Shown here one piece after another: positions 11,204 to 22,500 of a DNA stretch of 64,000 bases. The notes beneath the pieces are model-generated. The model had not been told where the DNA came from and made no database searches. It saw only the letters and a list, made by a program, of their open reading frames with translations. This stretch comes from Gambelia wislizenii (lineage: Eukaryota > Chordata > Lepidosauria > Squamata > Crotaphytidae), in the NCBI GenBank assembly GCA_030847615.1, contig JAUMIR010000003.1, forward strand, positions 72,302,001 through 72,366,000, given 5' to 3'. The position numbers were made by a program, and so were the translations under genes. Each line of letters opens with the position of its first letter. The stretch's first letter is position 1.

Positions 11204-11915
11204 ATGTGTGTGGATAGTGTTATTACATAGATTTGTCACTAGGTGGTACTGGACTTAATAGTACCTGGGTGAAGTCAGAAGTTTCTTGTTATATTCTTGT
11301 CTAGAAAAGGCAATAAAGTTCTTGTCTTGCCTCTGACTACTAGTGATAATGATAATACTTGGTGTCTATAGTATGATGAATTAAACCAGGTTGATGCCAA
11401 TTATATTTACTGTCACAAATTCTAGAAAGTGTAAAATGGTAAGAAAATGTGCAGATCTGATTAATAGATACTAATCTATATGTGATCAGAGTACAAAAAT
11501 ATCAAAGACAGTAATGGCAACCAACAGAGGCTTCTGGGGAAATAGGCTTGCTTGTTCAGCACAAAATCACAAACAGTTTCTAGCAAGCAGAGTTGATTCA
11601 GATAAGTGTTTCCACTGAGAATAGCTAATCGGACCAAATTAGCTATTATGGCATAACTGCTGTATGACTAATTTGTGCAGTCCACAGTGGCTGATGATTA
11701 TCTAATACAGCTCTTCTACCGCATGCATGGAAATCTAATGGGGAAAGCAGCTGCACACAACTCTTTCAAAATTAGCAAGGACTTTAATAATGTAGGTAGT
11801 TGTATGGTATGAACACAACTGCAACCTTCTTAAGTCCAGTTCAAAAGAAGGGGACCAGACAGTTCTTACCACATGTTTACCTGTTTACCATTTGAAATGC
11901 ACAATAGTTATTAGA
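11204..11915. other. Unannotated DNA
   Basis: I see no coding frame, RNA gene or clear repeat edge in this stretch. Confidence 0.4.
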
Positions 11916-11917
11916 TT

Positions 11918-12745
11918 TTTGTGGGGGTATTCGGGCTGTGAGGCCGTGTTTTGGAAGAGTTTATTTCTGATGTTTCACTTGCTGCTATGGCTGGCATCTT
12001 CAGAGAATGGGTGGCATAGGGTGTGTGGGGGGGTTATATACTATGTGTCCTTGTTGGAGAAGATATGTACCTTTGTGTATTTGGATGGCTAGTTCCTGGG
12101 GAGAGATATGCAAGGAGGATTAGTGTCTATTTAGCTAATGGTCCATTGTCTGCTGGGAAGCCCCCTGTCCCTGGGTGGAGTTCATTTGCATGTGTTGAGT
12201 TTTGATTTTGGGGTGTTTTTCAGGACTGGTAGCCAAATTCTGTTTACTTTTAGGGTTTCTTTTTTCCTGTTGAAGTTGTTCAGGTGTCTATGGATTTCAA
12301 TAGCTTCCCTGTGCATTCTGGCATAATAGGTGTTGGCCTGGTCCAGAATTTTGATGTTTTCAAATAACATTTTGTGTCCAGGTTGGTTTATCATATGTTC
12401 TGCTACTGCTGATTTTTCTGGCTGGCCCAGTCTGCAGTGTCTCTCATGTTCCTTGATTCATGTTTGCACACTGCGTTTAGTGGTCCCTATGTAAACTTGT
12501 CTGCAGCTGCATGGTATGCAGTAAACTCCTGTGGCTGTGAGAGGGTCTCTTTTATCCTTTGCTGAGCATAGCATTTCTTGGATTTTCTTGGTCTGTAGAT
12601 CATTTGGAGGTCATGTTTCCTCATCAGTTTCCCTATTCTGTCTATGACTCCTTTGATGTCCTCAGGGGGCTGTGATGTCCTCACAGGGGGTCTGTGAAGG
12701 CTTGAAGGCTGCTTGGCTGGCCGGCTTGCAGTGGAGTGGCCATCC
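11918..12745 (-). mobile_element. Penelope-like element, 3' part with GIY-YIG endonuclease remnant
   Basis: Read on the minus strand, bases 12540-12180 carry a GVYCIPC motif, then VYIGTT, then a KEHERHC segment and a conserved C-terminal stretch running to a stop near 12182. This is the pattern of the GIY-YIG endonuclease found at the C-terminus of Penelope-like retroelements, which cuts target DNA before reverse transcription. The frame is broken by a TGA where Arg is expected, just after the KRSVQT segment, plus frameshifts upstream. The 3' non-coding tail (11918-12060) is shared with the element at 37426. No reverse-transcriptase core is present, so the copy is 5' truncated. Confidence 0.7.
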
Positions 12746-12990
12746 ATGATAAAGGCCATCTAGTACAACCCCCTGCCCAGGCAGGAAACTGCTGTTTCCA
12801 CGGCTTTTCAAAGCAGCCTATTCCACTGTTGAGTAGGTCTTACCATAAGAAAGTTCTTCCTAATGTTTTGTCAGAATCTCTTTTCTTGCCATTTGAATCT
12901 GTTGGTTCACCTGCTGATCTCAACCAACAGAAAATGAGCTCACTCCATCTTCTACATGACAACCCTTCAGATATTTAAAGATGACTATCA
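12746..12990 (-). mobile_element. CR1-family LINE 3' fragment
   Basis: On the plus strand the order GGCCATCTAGTACAACCCCC, then CAGCCTATTCCACTG, then AAGTTCTTCCTAATG and CAACCCTTCAGATATTTAAA matches, piece by piece, the 3' end of the CR1 copies at 16360-16680 and 46480-46780. The element is therefore in minus orientation and is a more diverged subfamily. It abuts the Penelope-like copy. Confidence 0.7.
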
Positions 12991-13665
12991 TATTTTGTTT
13001 GGGGTGGAGACAAGATGCAGCAAAGTGCAATGATCTGTGCTGGTATGCATTTAGAGCAATAATTATGAAAAATAGCTTGGCATTTAATGCCTTCTAACAA
13101 CAACAGCAAAGCTACCAACATAGGATTAAAAAGCATTCTTTGAACTGGTTTTCCAAAGTATAGGTGTTTATGCAAAGTGTAGCCCAAGGCTTAGGCTCAC
13201 ATGCTTCCTTCTCTTCCTCTGATGTGGCCATGAAGAAATCAGAAGCTTTGGCCTCTGTTTTCAATTAGCTGTGGTTGCCCTTTACATCCAAAATGAGAAT
13301 GTGATTAGTGTTAATAATGGTTAAGGAAAACAAACCAGGACCATGATTTGAAGCTTCTTTCCTTAAACCAGGAGTGAGTGGGCAAATTGGCAAGTCTGGG
13401 AGGCATTTTTAATCTGCATTGGCCACATCCCTGCAGAAAATGTGTATTTTGAATGTGCATGTTTTTTAAATAAATAATTGAAATGATTTTTTCAACTGGC
13501 TTTGAAAAAAAATCCCTGGAAGAGCATCATACATGCCAGGAGATCTGGCATGTGTGGATAATGGCTATATTGTGCCCACTCCTCTTTTAACCAAAGTTAA
13601 CACCAACCACTGTTTATCCAGGTTTGGATATAAAGGGTAACTGCAGTCACTTTAAAATGGATATA
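12991..13665. other. Unannotated DNA
   Basis: No feature is recognised. Frames here are short and lack known motifs. Confidence 0.4.
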
Positions 13666-13667
13666 CA

Positions 13668-14176
13668 GTCTCCTCACCGTACAGTAGTATTTTTGGGAGG
13701 CAATGGTCCTCCATCCTAGAAACGTGCCCTGCCCAGCGCAGTTGTGTTCTCAGTATCATGGCCTCAATGCTGGTGATCCCTGCTTGCTCAAGGACAGCAA
13801 CATTCATCACATAGTCCAGTGTATATTTAGGATTGTGCGTAGACAGCGCTGATGAAAGAGGAGTCGTAGATGGTGGCGATAGGTGACCCATTGACCACCA
13901 TCAGTGGTCCGCCCTGGCCTCACATCGGGAGGCATGGAGATGCACTATCCACAATGCTGCAGCCTTATTTGAGAACTCACGCCGAACAAGTCTTGAAGAG
14001 AAACGACAACGCAGAAAGAATCACAACCCAAAAAACCACCGAAGGAGACCTTCTGCTGTGCTTTCTGCAACTGGACTTGTTTATCTAGGATTGGCCTTTT
14101 TAGTCATCAGCGCACTTGCAGAAAGTGCGGGATGAGTCCTTCCTGAATCTTCATTTGTGAAGAAAAGCCAGAGACA
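13668..14176. mobile_element. LINE copy with 5' inversion (twin-priming structure)
   Basis: Bases 13668-13890 match, on the minus strand, the part of the LINE at 31178-31405. Bases 13890-14176 match, on the plus strand, the part from 31489 to the LINE 3' end. The left piece is thus inverted relative to the right piece, and about 85 bp between them are missing. The right piece ends GAAGAAAAGCCAGAGA like the other two copies. It is a dead fragment of the same LINE as at 31083 and 62998. Confidence 0.8.
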
Positions 14177-14282
14177 GTCTCCCTCCTCCTTGCAGTCTTG
14201 ATGGAAATGAGAGAGAGTTATTCATAACCTTGAGATAAATCCAGGCTCATTCCCCTAACACTAAATCAAGTATGGGAATTAT

Positions 14283-14393
14283 GCAACCTTCCAGATGTTG
14301 CTGAACTGCAACTCGTAGTATGCTTCACCATTGGCTATGCTGGCTGTGGCTGCTGGGAGCTGCAATTCAACAACTTCTGGAGGGCTGCCTAAT
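14283..14393. repeat. Short palindromic repeat (MITE-like)
   Basis: The left arm (CCAGATGTTGCTGAACTGCAACTC) pairs with the right arm (GGGAGCTGCAATTCAACAACTTCTGG) around a centre near 14335. This resembles a common short palindromic repeat of reptile genomes. A diverged relative may lie at 56230-56315. Confidence 0.5.
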
Positions 14394-14399
14394 TCCCAC

Positions 14400-15220
14400 C
14401 CATGCACTAAACAATTGCTTAGCATTATATACCAACACAGTCATAGAGTGCACGAATGTGTGTGTTTTAAATGAAAGGATTTGTGCCTTTGGCTGAGATA
14501 CCAAATAGATAAACCTATGTTTATAATGGTCTCTTCAGGGTATCGCCAGTGAATTGGCCAATGATATAGGTGTCCACCATCTTGCATCATAATAATGTAT
14601 GAGCTGAAGTTGCCAGAATTTCCTTTCCCTGGATTTGTACTGTAAATAATAGCAGAGTGGTAATCTAAACTGATTTGCAGTGCAAGTTGTGTTCATTTTC
14701 CTTCTCTGTATGTATGTGTGTGTGTGTGCGTATAACCTTAGACATATTCAATGTATATTTTTAATCATAAGAGGGTGAGGATCATAAGATCTAGGCTGAA
14801 TTTCTTGAATCTCTGATATAGATTTGCTATCCATCCAGTTCATACATGAGATAACAGAGTAATTGGCTTTAAACCAATGGACTGAAGTCAATGGACCTCA
14901 TCAGCTTAAATCTTAGTATTTCACTTCAGATAGTTTATGGATTGTAGCCCTTGGACAAAATCATGTCTCAGTTCATCAGCTTTCCATTCTGTCTCCTGAG
15001 CACATTTTGGTGGGAAAACATTAAAGTACACAGCATTGATGTTAAAGTAAAAAAAGCCTTCTTTACATCGTAACCATTACCTTAGGGCTTGTTTCTGTAC
15101 AGAAGAGAAACTAGAACGATTTCAGCTTTATTTTATTCCACAGCTGCCTCTGCACCTATCTCACAGTTTGGAGGTATATTATGCTCAGTAACTGGTGCCT
15201 ACGGGTATGTATCTCATACT
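14400..15220. other. Unannotated DNA with a GT microsatellite
   Basis: No gene is seen. A short GTAT/GT run lies at 14707-14730. Confidence 0.4.
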
Positions 15221-15222
15221 AA

Positions 15223-15446
15223 GGAGATTTTCACACTATACTGCTATAGTGTTACTATTCCACTGTAACTGCTCTGGCTTCCTCCTGTGGAATTCTGCGG
15301 TTTGTAGTTTAGTGAGGCCTAAGAGCTCTCTGGCTGAGAGTTGTAAATGCCCCTCCCTAAACTGCAAATCCCAGGATTCCACAGGAGGCAGCCAGAGCAA
15401 ATAAAGTGGAACAGTAACACTATAACGGTGTAGTGTGAAAATCTCC
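15223..15446. mobile_element. MITE with GGAGATTTTCACACTA ends
   Basis: The left end GGAGATTTTCACACTATACTG is mirrored at the right end (GTAGTGTGAAAATCTCC), and the element is flanked by the 3-bp duplication TAA (15220-15222 and 15447-15449). A TWA duplication with GG-type ends fits the PIF/Harbinger superfamily, though this is only suggestive. The interior arms are also complementary, with a central stretch near 15330. The copy at 24158 has a closely related interior. Confidence 0.8.
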
Positions 15447-15631
15447 TAAGTGATTGTCTTGAATTTTCCACTTCTAGGTTTTAGGTACAATTCACTTGAA
15501 ATGGAGGAATGGATCTACTCTCTGACAGTCCAGGGAAAGGGCCTGACCAGAGCTGATGCTTTGCACAGAAACGTTACTGACCACAATCAATTCATGATAG
15601 GACAAATCCAGATAAGGTTGGACAAGACCCT

Positions 15632-15979
15632 GGACATTTTCAGACAGCGCTAAACGGAGCTTACCACGGGATGAGCTCCTGGGAGAGGAACGGCGCTCTT
15701 GCGCAGTGGGGGGTCGTTTTCGGACAACGCCGTCCCTCTTCTGAGATCATCAGTGTCACTTCCGTTAAGCTTTGGAAGTGGCCGCGCCATATTTTAAGAA
15801 CGGGCAACTTCCGTGCTTAAAATATGGCGCGGTCGCTTCCAAAGCTTAACGGAAGTGACACTGATCTCGGAAGAGGGACGGCAGCGTCCGAAAACAACCC
15901 CCCGCCACGCAAGAGCGCCGTTCCTCTTCCGGGAGCTCATCCTGCGGTAAGCTCCATTTAGCGCTGTCTGAAAATGTCC
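15632..15979. mobile_element. Foldback MITE 2, full-length palindrome
   Basis: The ends are GGACATTTTCAGACAGCGCT and its complement, flanked by the 3-bp duplication CCT (15629-15631 and 15980-15982). The two arms of about 165 bp are almost perfectly complementary and G/C-rich, unlike the surroundings. The centre (15801-15815) reads CGGGCAACTTCCGTG. There is no coding capacity. Confidence 0.88.
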
Positions 15980-16189
15980 CCTGTCTAAAACCCAGAAGAT
16001 CTGTCACCAGTCAGTATTGAGAAAAAAAGAGTTAGATGGACCTATGATGTCATTTGAATGTATTTATTTATTAGAAGAGTTTGCTTTCAAATATTTATTA
16101 GCAATAGTTGGAATATTCTTGGTATAAGGCAGCTTTCTGGGTAGCCATTCCACCCTGCTCCTTCAAACAGCAGTCCCCACATATAATGT

Positions 16190-16255
16190 TGTTGTTGTGT
16201 ACCTTTAAGTCATGTTTTACTTGTGGCAACCCTAAGGCAAATTGTAATTTTAAAA
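16190..16255 (-). repeat. tRNA-derived SINE, truncated
   Basis: The plus strand shows GTTGTTGTTGTGTACCTTTAAG, then AAGTCATGTTTTACTTG and GGCAACCCTAAGGC. This is the 3' tail of the same SINE as at 20211 and 23514, on the minus strand and lacking the tRNA part. Confidence 0.65.
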
Positions 16256-16313
16256 TGTTTTTAATTTGATTGTGTTTTAATATTATAGGTCAGTATTTTA
16301 CATCAGCTACTTT

Positions 16314-18508
16314 ATCATAGAATCATAGAATCATAGAATCATAGAATCATAGAATTGCAGAGTTGGAAGAGACCACGAGGGCCATCCAGTCCAACCCCCT
16401 GCCACGCAGGAAATCACAATCAAAGCATCCCCGACAGATGGCCATCCAGCCTCTGTTTAAAGACCTCCAAGGAAGGAGACCCCATCACGCTCCGAGGGAG
16501 TGTGTTCCACTGCCGAACAGCTCTGACTGTCAAAAAGTTCCTCCTCATGTTGAGGTGGAATCTCTGTTCCTGGAGCTTGCACCCATTGCTCCGTTTTCCA
16601 GTCTCTGGAGCAGCAGAAAACAAGCCTGCTCCATCCTCAGCGTGACATCCCTTCAAATACTTAAACAGGGCTATCATATCGCCTCTAAACCGTCTTTTTT
16701 CCAGGCTAAACATACCCAGCTCCCTAAGTCTCTCCTCATAAGGCATTGTTTCCAGACCTTTCACCATTTTAGTTGCCCTTCTCTGGACACGCTCCAATTT
16801 GTCAATATCCTTTCTGAATTGTGGCGCCCAGAACTGGACACAGTATTCTAAGTGAGGTCTGACCAAGGCAGAATAGAGTGGCACTATTACTTCCCTTGAT
16901 CTAGACACTATACTTCTATTGATACAGCCCAAAATTGCATTGGCCTTTTTAGCTGCCGCATCACACTGTTGGCTCATGTTCAACTTGTGGTCTACTAGGA
17001 CTCCTAGATCCCTTTCGCACATAGTCTCATTCAGCCAGGTCTCTCCCATCCTATATTTATGCATTTCATTTTTCCGCCCTAAATCCAGTACTTTACATTT
17101 CTCCGTATTGAATTTCATTTTGTTAGCTTTGGCCCAGCTCTCCAGTCTATCCAGGTCATTCTGAATTTTGATCCTGTCCTCTAGGGTATTAGCTACTCCT
17201 CCCAATTTGGTGTCATCTGCAAATTTGATAAGTATGCCCCTAATTCCCTCATCTAAGTCATTGATAAAGATGTTGAATAGCACTGGGCCCAGGACAGAAC
17301 CCTGTGGCACCCCACTGGTCACATCTTTCCAAGACGAAGAGGAGCCACTGCTGAGCACCCTTTGGGTTCGGCCGGTCAACCAATTACAAATCCATTGAAC
17401 AGTTAACTTGTCTAGCCCACATTCTACAAGCTTGTTTGCAAGAATGTCATGGGGAACCTTGTCAAAGGCCTTACTGAAATCAAGGTATGCAATGTCCACA
17501 GCATTCCCTTCATCTACCAAGCTGGTAACTTTATCAAAAAAAGAGATTAGATTAGTCTGGCATGACTTGTTTCTCTGAAACCCATGCTGACTTTTTGTGA
17601 TTATGGCATTGCCTTCTAAATGTTCACAGACTCTCTGTTTAATGATCTGTTCTAGAATCTTCCCTGGTATTGATGTCAGACTAACTGGACGATAGTTGTT
17701 GGGATCCTCTTTTTTCCCCTTTTTGAAGATGGGAACAACGTTTGCCCTCCTCCAGTCTGCTGGGACTTCTCCTGTTCTCCAGGAGTTCTCAAATATTATT
17801 GCCAATGGCTCTGAGATTATATTTGCCAGCTCTTTTAATACTCTTGGATGTAGTTCATCTGGTCCTGGAGATTTAAATTCATTTAGATTAAGAAGGTATT
17901 CCTGTACCACCTCTTTACTTATTTTCAGCTGGATTTCCCCTATTGTGTCCTCTGTTCCATTTTCCTCAGGTTGGTCCTCCTTTTCCTTTTCTGAAAACAC
18001 TGAGGCAAAGAAGGTGTTGAGTAATTCTGCCTTTTCTCTGTCCCCTGTTAGCATTTTGCCATCTTCTCCACGTAGTGGCCCTATCATTTCCTTCTTCCTC
18101 CTTTTGCTGCGGACATACCCAAAAAAACCCTTTTTATTGTTCTTAACCTCCCTAGCAAGCCTGAGCTCATTCTGCACTTTAGCTTTTCTGACTTTACTCC
18201 TACACGTGTTCGCTATCTGTTTGAATTCTTCTTTGGTGATTCCCCCCCTTTTCCATTTCCTATACATGTTCCGTTTAAAACTTAGCTCCATTGAAAGTTC
18301 TTTAGTCATCCATCCTGGTTTCTTGAGACACCTCCCATTTTTCTTCCTCAATGGTACTGTTTGAAATTGTGCCTTCAGTATCTCCCTTTTGAGAAAGTCA
18401 AAACCGTCTTGAGGTCCCTTCTCTTTTAGTATTCTTGACCATGGGATCATCCCCAGTATTTCCCTGAGTTTATTGAAATCAGCTCTCCTAAAGTCAAGAA
18501 TGCGTGTC
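16314..18508 (-). mobile_element. CR1 LINE, 5' truncated, with intact RT frame
   Basis: This element has the CR1 hallmark 3' end: tandem copies of an ATTCTATG unit (seen as TCATAGAA on the plus strand, 16314-16355). It encodes the reverse transcriptase on the minus strand. The endonuclease part and 5' UTR are absent. A second copy of the family lies at 46452-50045. Its 5' edge coincides with the MITE at 18508-19084. Confidence 0.92.
16420..18508 (-). CDS. CR1 reverse transcriptase (partial ORF2, uninterrupted)
   Basis: About 690 codons of CR1-derived sequence are open on the minus strand. The nominal ATG near 18561 lies in the flanking MITE, so it is a chance fusion start. Visible reverse-transcriptase motifs, in order, are RPVSLTSIPGKILEQII, a FQRNKSCQTN block, AYLDFSKAFDKVPHDIL, GVPQGSVLGPVLFNIFINDL and the active site FADDTKLGG (codons at about 17212-17236). 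The C-terminal region is complete to the stop. In a full CR1 this protein copies its RNA at a nick made by its endonuclease domain, which is missing here. The lack of any stop over some 2 kb suggests a recent insertion. Confidence 0.9.
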
Positions 18509-19084
18509 TGACTATCAGATGAGCCCCTTAAAACGGTCTTTTGCTCGCATAAAAAAATCAATTTTTATGCCAGCAAAAGAACACCCCCACTTACCTTCTC
18601 TCCTGGCAAAGGCTTCCCCAGCAATGAAGAGGAAGTGAACAGAGCTCCGTTCATTTCCTTGTTCAAAAGCCCATGGATTCTTGCGAGAAGATGCTCATGT
18701 GGAAAATTCACAAATCAAAACAAAAATAAGAAAGTTAAAATTTTAAAAAGCACTAGAACACGCTTTAAAAGTACCAAGTAAACTGGGGAGGGTCATAAAA
18801 AGTGTGTCACTTACCTGGATGTCATGATATCACCCAGAAGTGTTCTGGCTGGGCTGGCCATTGATACTGCATTCACATGAGTTAAATGGCACAAGGTTTC
18901 ATATGCTGGCAGTACCGGCACTAAAGCGCCACAGGGGATCTATTGACAGCTTCAGCCATCAATAAAGTAGGATGGGTTTTGGCCAGGACATAAACGTGAA
19001 AGGGCGACGTCATCTGATATGTGCGCCCTTTTGTATTTATGTGGTGGTGTTATGACACCGTATTTAGTGCATCTGATAAAGTCC
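18508..19084. mobile_element. MITE, TTATCAGA-end family (copy 1)
   Basis: The left end reads TGACTATCAGATGAGCCCC and the right end complements to GGACTTTATCAGATGC, with TTA after the right end. The interior matches the copy at 19508: TTTTGC and ATAAAAAATC words near the left end, then GGGTCATAAAAAGTGTGTCACTTACC in the middle. The left end falls exactly where the CR1 at 16314 stops, and its 3-bp duplication there is not clear. There is no transposase. Confidence 0.75.
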
Positions 19085-19507
19085 TTAGTTTAGTATACTT
19101 AAAGAGTTAAGTAACCTCTCCTGGCCCAACACCGCCCAAAACTGATGGATATGTCATTCACCCATGCCCTAATCGCCAGCAGAATGGGCCTCCTTCTCTC
19201 CATGCAGCTGATGTTTGGTAAAGTAGGTGGTGGTGGGAGTTATGATTGTGGCAATAGTGTTGCAGTCATTAATTAAGTAGCAGTCATTAATACAGAACAG
19301 TTACCTATCACATTGTGTTTTCATATTGTGTTTTCATATTGTAATTTTGTATGTTTTCATGTATTCTTTTTAAAAAGACCTTTTTGTTACCTGTTTTTGG
19401 GAGAAAGGGATCATATAAATGAAATAAAGACATGAGTCAACATGAGCTCAGAGGTCACTCTCCCTGACCAAGAGGAAGATGAGAGGAAAGCTGAACTGTG
19501 ATCTATG

Positions 19508-20091
19508 ATTTTATCAGACAAGCCCCTTAAAGCGTTCTTTTGCTGGCATTAAAAAATCCATTTTATGTCAGCAAAAGAACGTTCCCCCCGACACTTACCT
19601 CTAATCTTGGCAAAGGCAGCTTTGGCAATGAAAGAGAAAGTGAACGGATCCCCATTTACTTCCTCCTTTGAAATCCTGAGAAATAGCATCAGACTTCATT
19701 GCATGGGAAATTAAAAAAAAAACAAAAAAATAACACTTAAAACGTTTTACAATGTTTTAAAAACATACTTTAAAACTTACAAGTAACCCAGGGAGGGTCA
19801 TAAAAAGTGTGTCACTTATCTGGATGTTGTGATCTCACCCAGAAGTGTTTGCCACTGACCAGCCACTGACAGAGTAAGTAAGTGGGGGGGAAGATGTGAG
19901 GTTTCACACACCAGCTATGCTGGCAAAAAAAAATGGCAGGAGGGATCAATTGATGGCTTAAGCCGTCAATTAAAAAGTACAGGTTTTGGCAGGGACATAA
20001 CTGCAAAAGGCCGACTTTGTCTAAGATGCGTGCCCTTTCGCGGTTATGTGGCATTGTTATGACACCATATTTGATGCCTCTGATAAAACCC
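19508..20091. mobile_element. MITE, TTATCAGA-end family (copy 2)
   Basis: The ends are TTTTATCAGACAAGCCCC and its mirrored form GCCTCTGATAAAA. The interior is collinear with the copy at 18508, including GGGAGGGTCATAAAAAGTGTGTCACTTA. Target duplication is not clear. The frames inside have no known domain. Confidence 0.75.
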
Positions 20092-20210
20092 ATATGGAAG
20101 ATTTTGTGGTCTTGAAAGTCAGATAAGAAATAGAAATTAATATTAATAGTAGTCATGGAACTCATCACCAACACCATCAGAATACTAGGAGGCACAGGCC
20201 TCCCGTATTT

Positions 20211-20449
20211 TGCTGTGCTGTGTGTCTTCAAGTCATTTTTTACTAATAGAAACCCTAAAGTGAACCTAGCATGTCATGCTCTTGGCAAGATTTGTTCAGA
20301 AGTGGTTTGTCATGGCCTTCCTCTGAGGCTAAGAGAGTATGAACTACCTAGAGTCACCCAGTGGGTTTCCGTAGCCAAGTGGAGATTAGATCCCTGGTCT
20401 CCTGGACTCCTAGTCCAACACTCAAGCCATTATACCACACTAGCTCTTA
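20211..20449 (-). repeat. tRNA-derived SINE, near full length
   Basis: Read on the minus strand, it begins with a tRNA-like region (GAGCTAGTGTGGTATAATGG as box A, with a degenerate box B near GGGATCTAATCTCC), then a body, and ends CTTGAAGACACACAGCAC. This structure is a pol III-transcribed SINE of the type common in squamates. Its 3' tail resembles the end of the LINE at 10396, suggesting that LINE type mobilises it. Confidence 0.75.
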
Positions 20450-20507
20450 CGAACCTTCTGTTCCCTGTAACATGAATGTATTTTTGAGTGCCTTTATGGC
20501 AAGGGGG

Positions 20508-20883
20508 CATACCCTCCAACACCTCACAGATAAAAACCAGGGCACATGTGGCTAAGCATCATCAGAGTGTGGTCAAGATTGCAAAGGTTATTAATGAGGA
20601 AAAATGGAGAAGCTAGGAGAGGCTGCAGCAGTTTGCTTTTGCCTGAGCCTACAGGGAAGGGCAAGATTCCACCTCCAGCTCTCTTCTCCCTACTGCTTAA
20701 TTAATTGAGTGGGGAAAAAATACTTTGACCTCAGTTTGCACCAATGGAAGTAAGCTGAGGACCAAAGAGAAAAGTGGGAGGAGGAAAGATAAACTGGGAC
20801 ATTTTAAAAGCAGCCCCCCAAAGTGGGACAACAGAGGCTTAATCATGACTGTTCCTGCCAAATCAGGACAGTTGGAGGGTATG
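20508..20883. mobile_element. Non-autonomous DNA transposon with CATACCCTCCAAC ends
   Basis: The left end CATACCCTCCAACACCTCAC and the complement of the right end (CATACCCTCCAACTGTCCTG) match over 13 bp and then partly. Terminal CA ends fit hAT-like elements, but no clean 8-bp duplication is seen. There is no transposase. Confidence 0.6.
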
Positions 20884-21177
20884 ATGGGGTGGTATGGATG
20901 CAGGACTCTGGAAATACCCTTTGAGGATTTCTCTACATGTATCACAGCATCCACACAGGGAAGATCCCATCCCTGAGTTTTTAAAAACTATTATACGTTT
21001 GCATGTTTGAAAAGACAGAGAAAATGGTCTTTGAGCTACAGGGACAGTATTGGTGCCACAAGTAAGCCACTGTTTCTTTGCAGAGTGAAATTTGAATCTA
21101 TGTGGGAGCTGTCCCCAGGAACAGAAGTTACCTTTGGGTCTCTGACACAGTTGCCCTTTGGTCTCTGCCCCCACTCC

Positions 21178-21352
21178 CGTATCTGCAGGGGATACATTCC
21201 CAGATTTACCATTTATAAAGGAAACAGTAGATAATATTGAACCCTATTAAAATAAAAGACTTCCAGTACAAACATACCATAGAGTTGCATTGGAGGACCT
21301 AGCAATTCCTAGATTCTCTCTAGGCATTTTCCAGTGTGACTCTTTTATATGT
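21178..21352 (+). repeat. Dispersed repeat containing CATTGGAGGACCT
   Basis: The segment has GGGGATACATTCCCAGATTTACC and, further right, CATAGAGTTGCATTGGAGGACCT. The same two blocks surround the copia-B insertion (40488-40562 and 46213-46340) and occur reversed at 34490-34720. Family unknown. Confidence 0.55.
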
Positions 21353-21354
21353 GT

Positions 21355-22492
21355 CCAGGACTTCCTGGGTGCCAGTTACACGACAGAAATTGTCGCGGTG
21401 CCTACCGTGACATAGTAATCACGAATCCGTCCCTCGCTGTTTATACGATTTATGTCTCTGATCTGGATATCCCGGGTGGTCCCGTGACTGATATTTACAC
21501 ATCCATAGTTCCGGTTTTGTTTAGGTTTTAAAATTTTTTTTGGCTGTCAATCAAAGATGCGATTACTCGTGTTTTCACAACCTCGGTGATGCAGTTCCTT
21601 TAGAGTTCCGTGCCACGAGTGATGCTATTGGCTGGCTGGGGGGGGGAGAGAGAGGGGGCAGAGGTTTGTTATTCCCCCTTGCTTCTTGAACATTTTAACC
21701 CTTTCAGAAGAGGCAGAAAGCATTTTGAAAGATCCAGATAGATCTTTCGCTCAGACGCAGGGCTTTCCTTTTGAAATCAAGCTGAGTGCTTTGAAAGCAA
21801 GCTGAGTGCTTTCCTTTTGAAATCAAGCCGCTTGGGTTTCGTCTTGCCTCTTTAAAATATTAACCCCTACAGCAGGCTGCAGAGATTTCAAGCGGCTATA
21901 GGCAGGCGTTTTGAAAGACACAAACACAGAGAGGGGGAATTAAAGGGTGCTAATTCGCTCAGAGGCTTGAATATTTTAATGTGCCAGGGAGGTGACCAAG
22001 GCAGGGGATGAATGGGCTACCACGATCTCTCTGTAACATGCAGTTGAGGAAAAGGTAAAGCTGAAGGGTTTGCAGTGTAGAAATCCATTTAAAAAGGTGA
22101 TTGAGTACAAGCACGCATGCACGCACACATCAACCTTCGTGCAGCTGGAAGGGATGCCTTTGTTTTTGGCTGGTGAGGCTGGATCTGTTGAACGGGTGAC
22201 TGACCCCTCCTTTTCTGGTCCCTGAGCTCTAAGCCCGCCCCCAGTCACCATTTCCGGTCATCCCAGTACCGAGACTTTTTGTCCCAGGCTGTTTACATTT
22301 CCGATTTTCCGAATCCTCCCGTGACTTTTTTAAAAACCGGCACAAACTGCAGGACTGGAAGTCCCACAGGTTGAGGGATAAAAGGTGGCCCCCCTTCCGA
22401 AAATCACGTACCCGACCCGATGTACGTGTAAACTGCCAGGGATCGACACGAATTCTTCCCAGGACATTTTCATCGTGTAAACAGCCCCCTGG
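21355..22492. mobile_element. Probable non-autonomous DNA transposon, 1.1 kb
   Basis: The left end (CCAGGACTTCC, then TTACACGACAGAAATTGTC) and the complement of the right end (CCAGGG, then TTTACACGATGAAAATGTC) share about 25 of 40 bases. The interior holds a local direct repeat, CAAGCTGAGTGCTTT (21777-21816), and no transposase. The duplication is not clear, so the limits are approximate. Confidence 0.5.
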
Positions 22493-22500
22493 ATGAGGCA

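Noticed and set aside
10814..11239. Two nearly identical proteins on opposite strands
   Set aside because: They are the two arms of foldback MITE 1 read in mirror image.
17696..18364. A 222-codon plus-strand frame
   Set aside because: It lies antisense to the CR1 reverse transcriptase and reflects its codon pattern.
20211..20449. A possible tRNA gene on the minus strand
   Set aside because: The box A and box B features belong to a SINE with a LINE-like tail and no intact cloverleaf.
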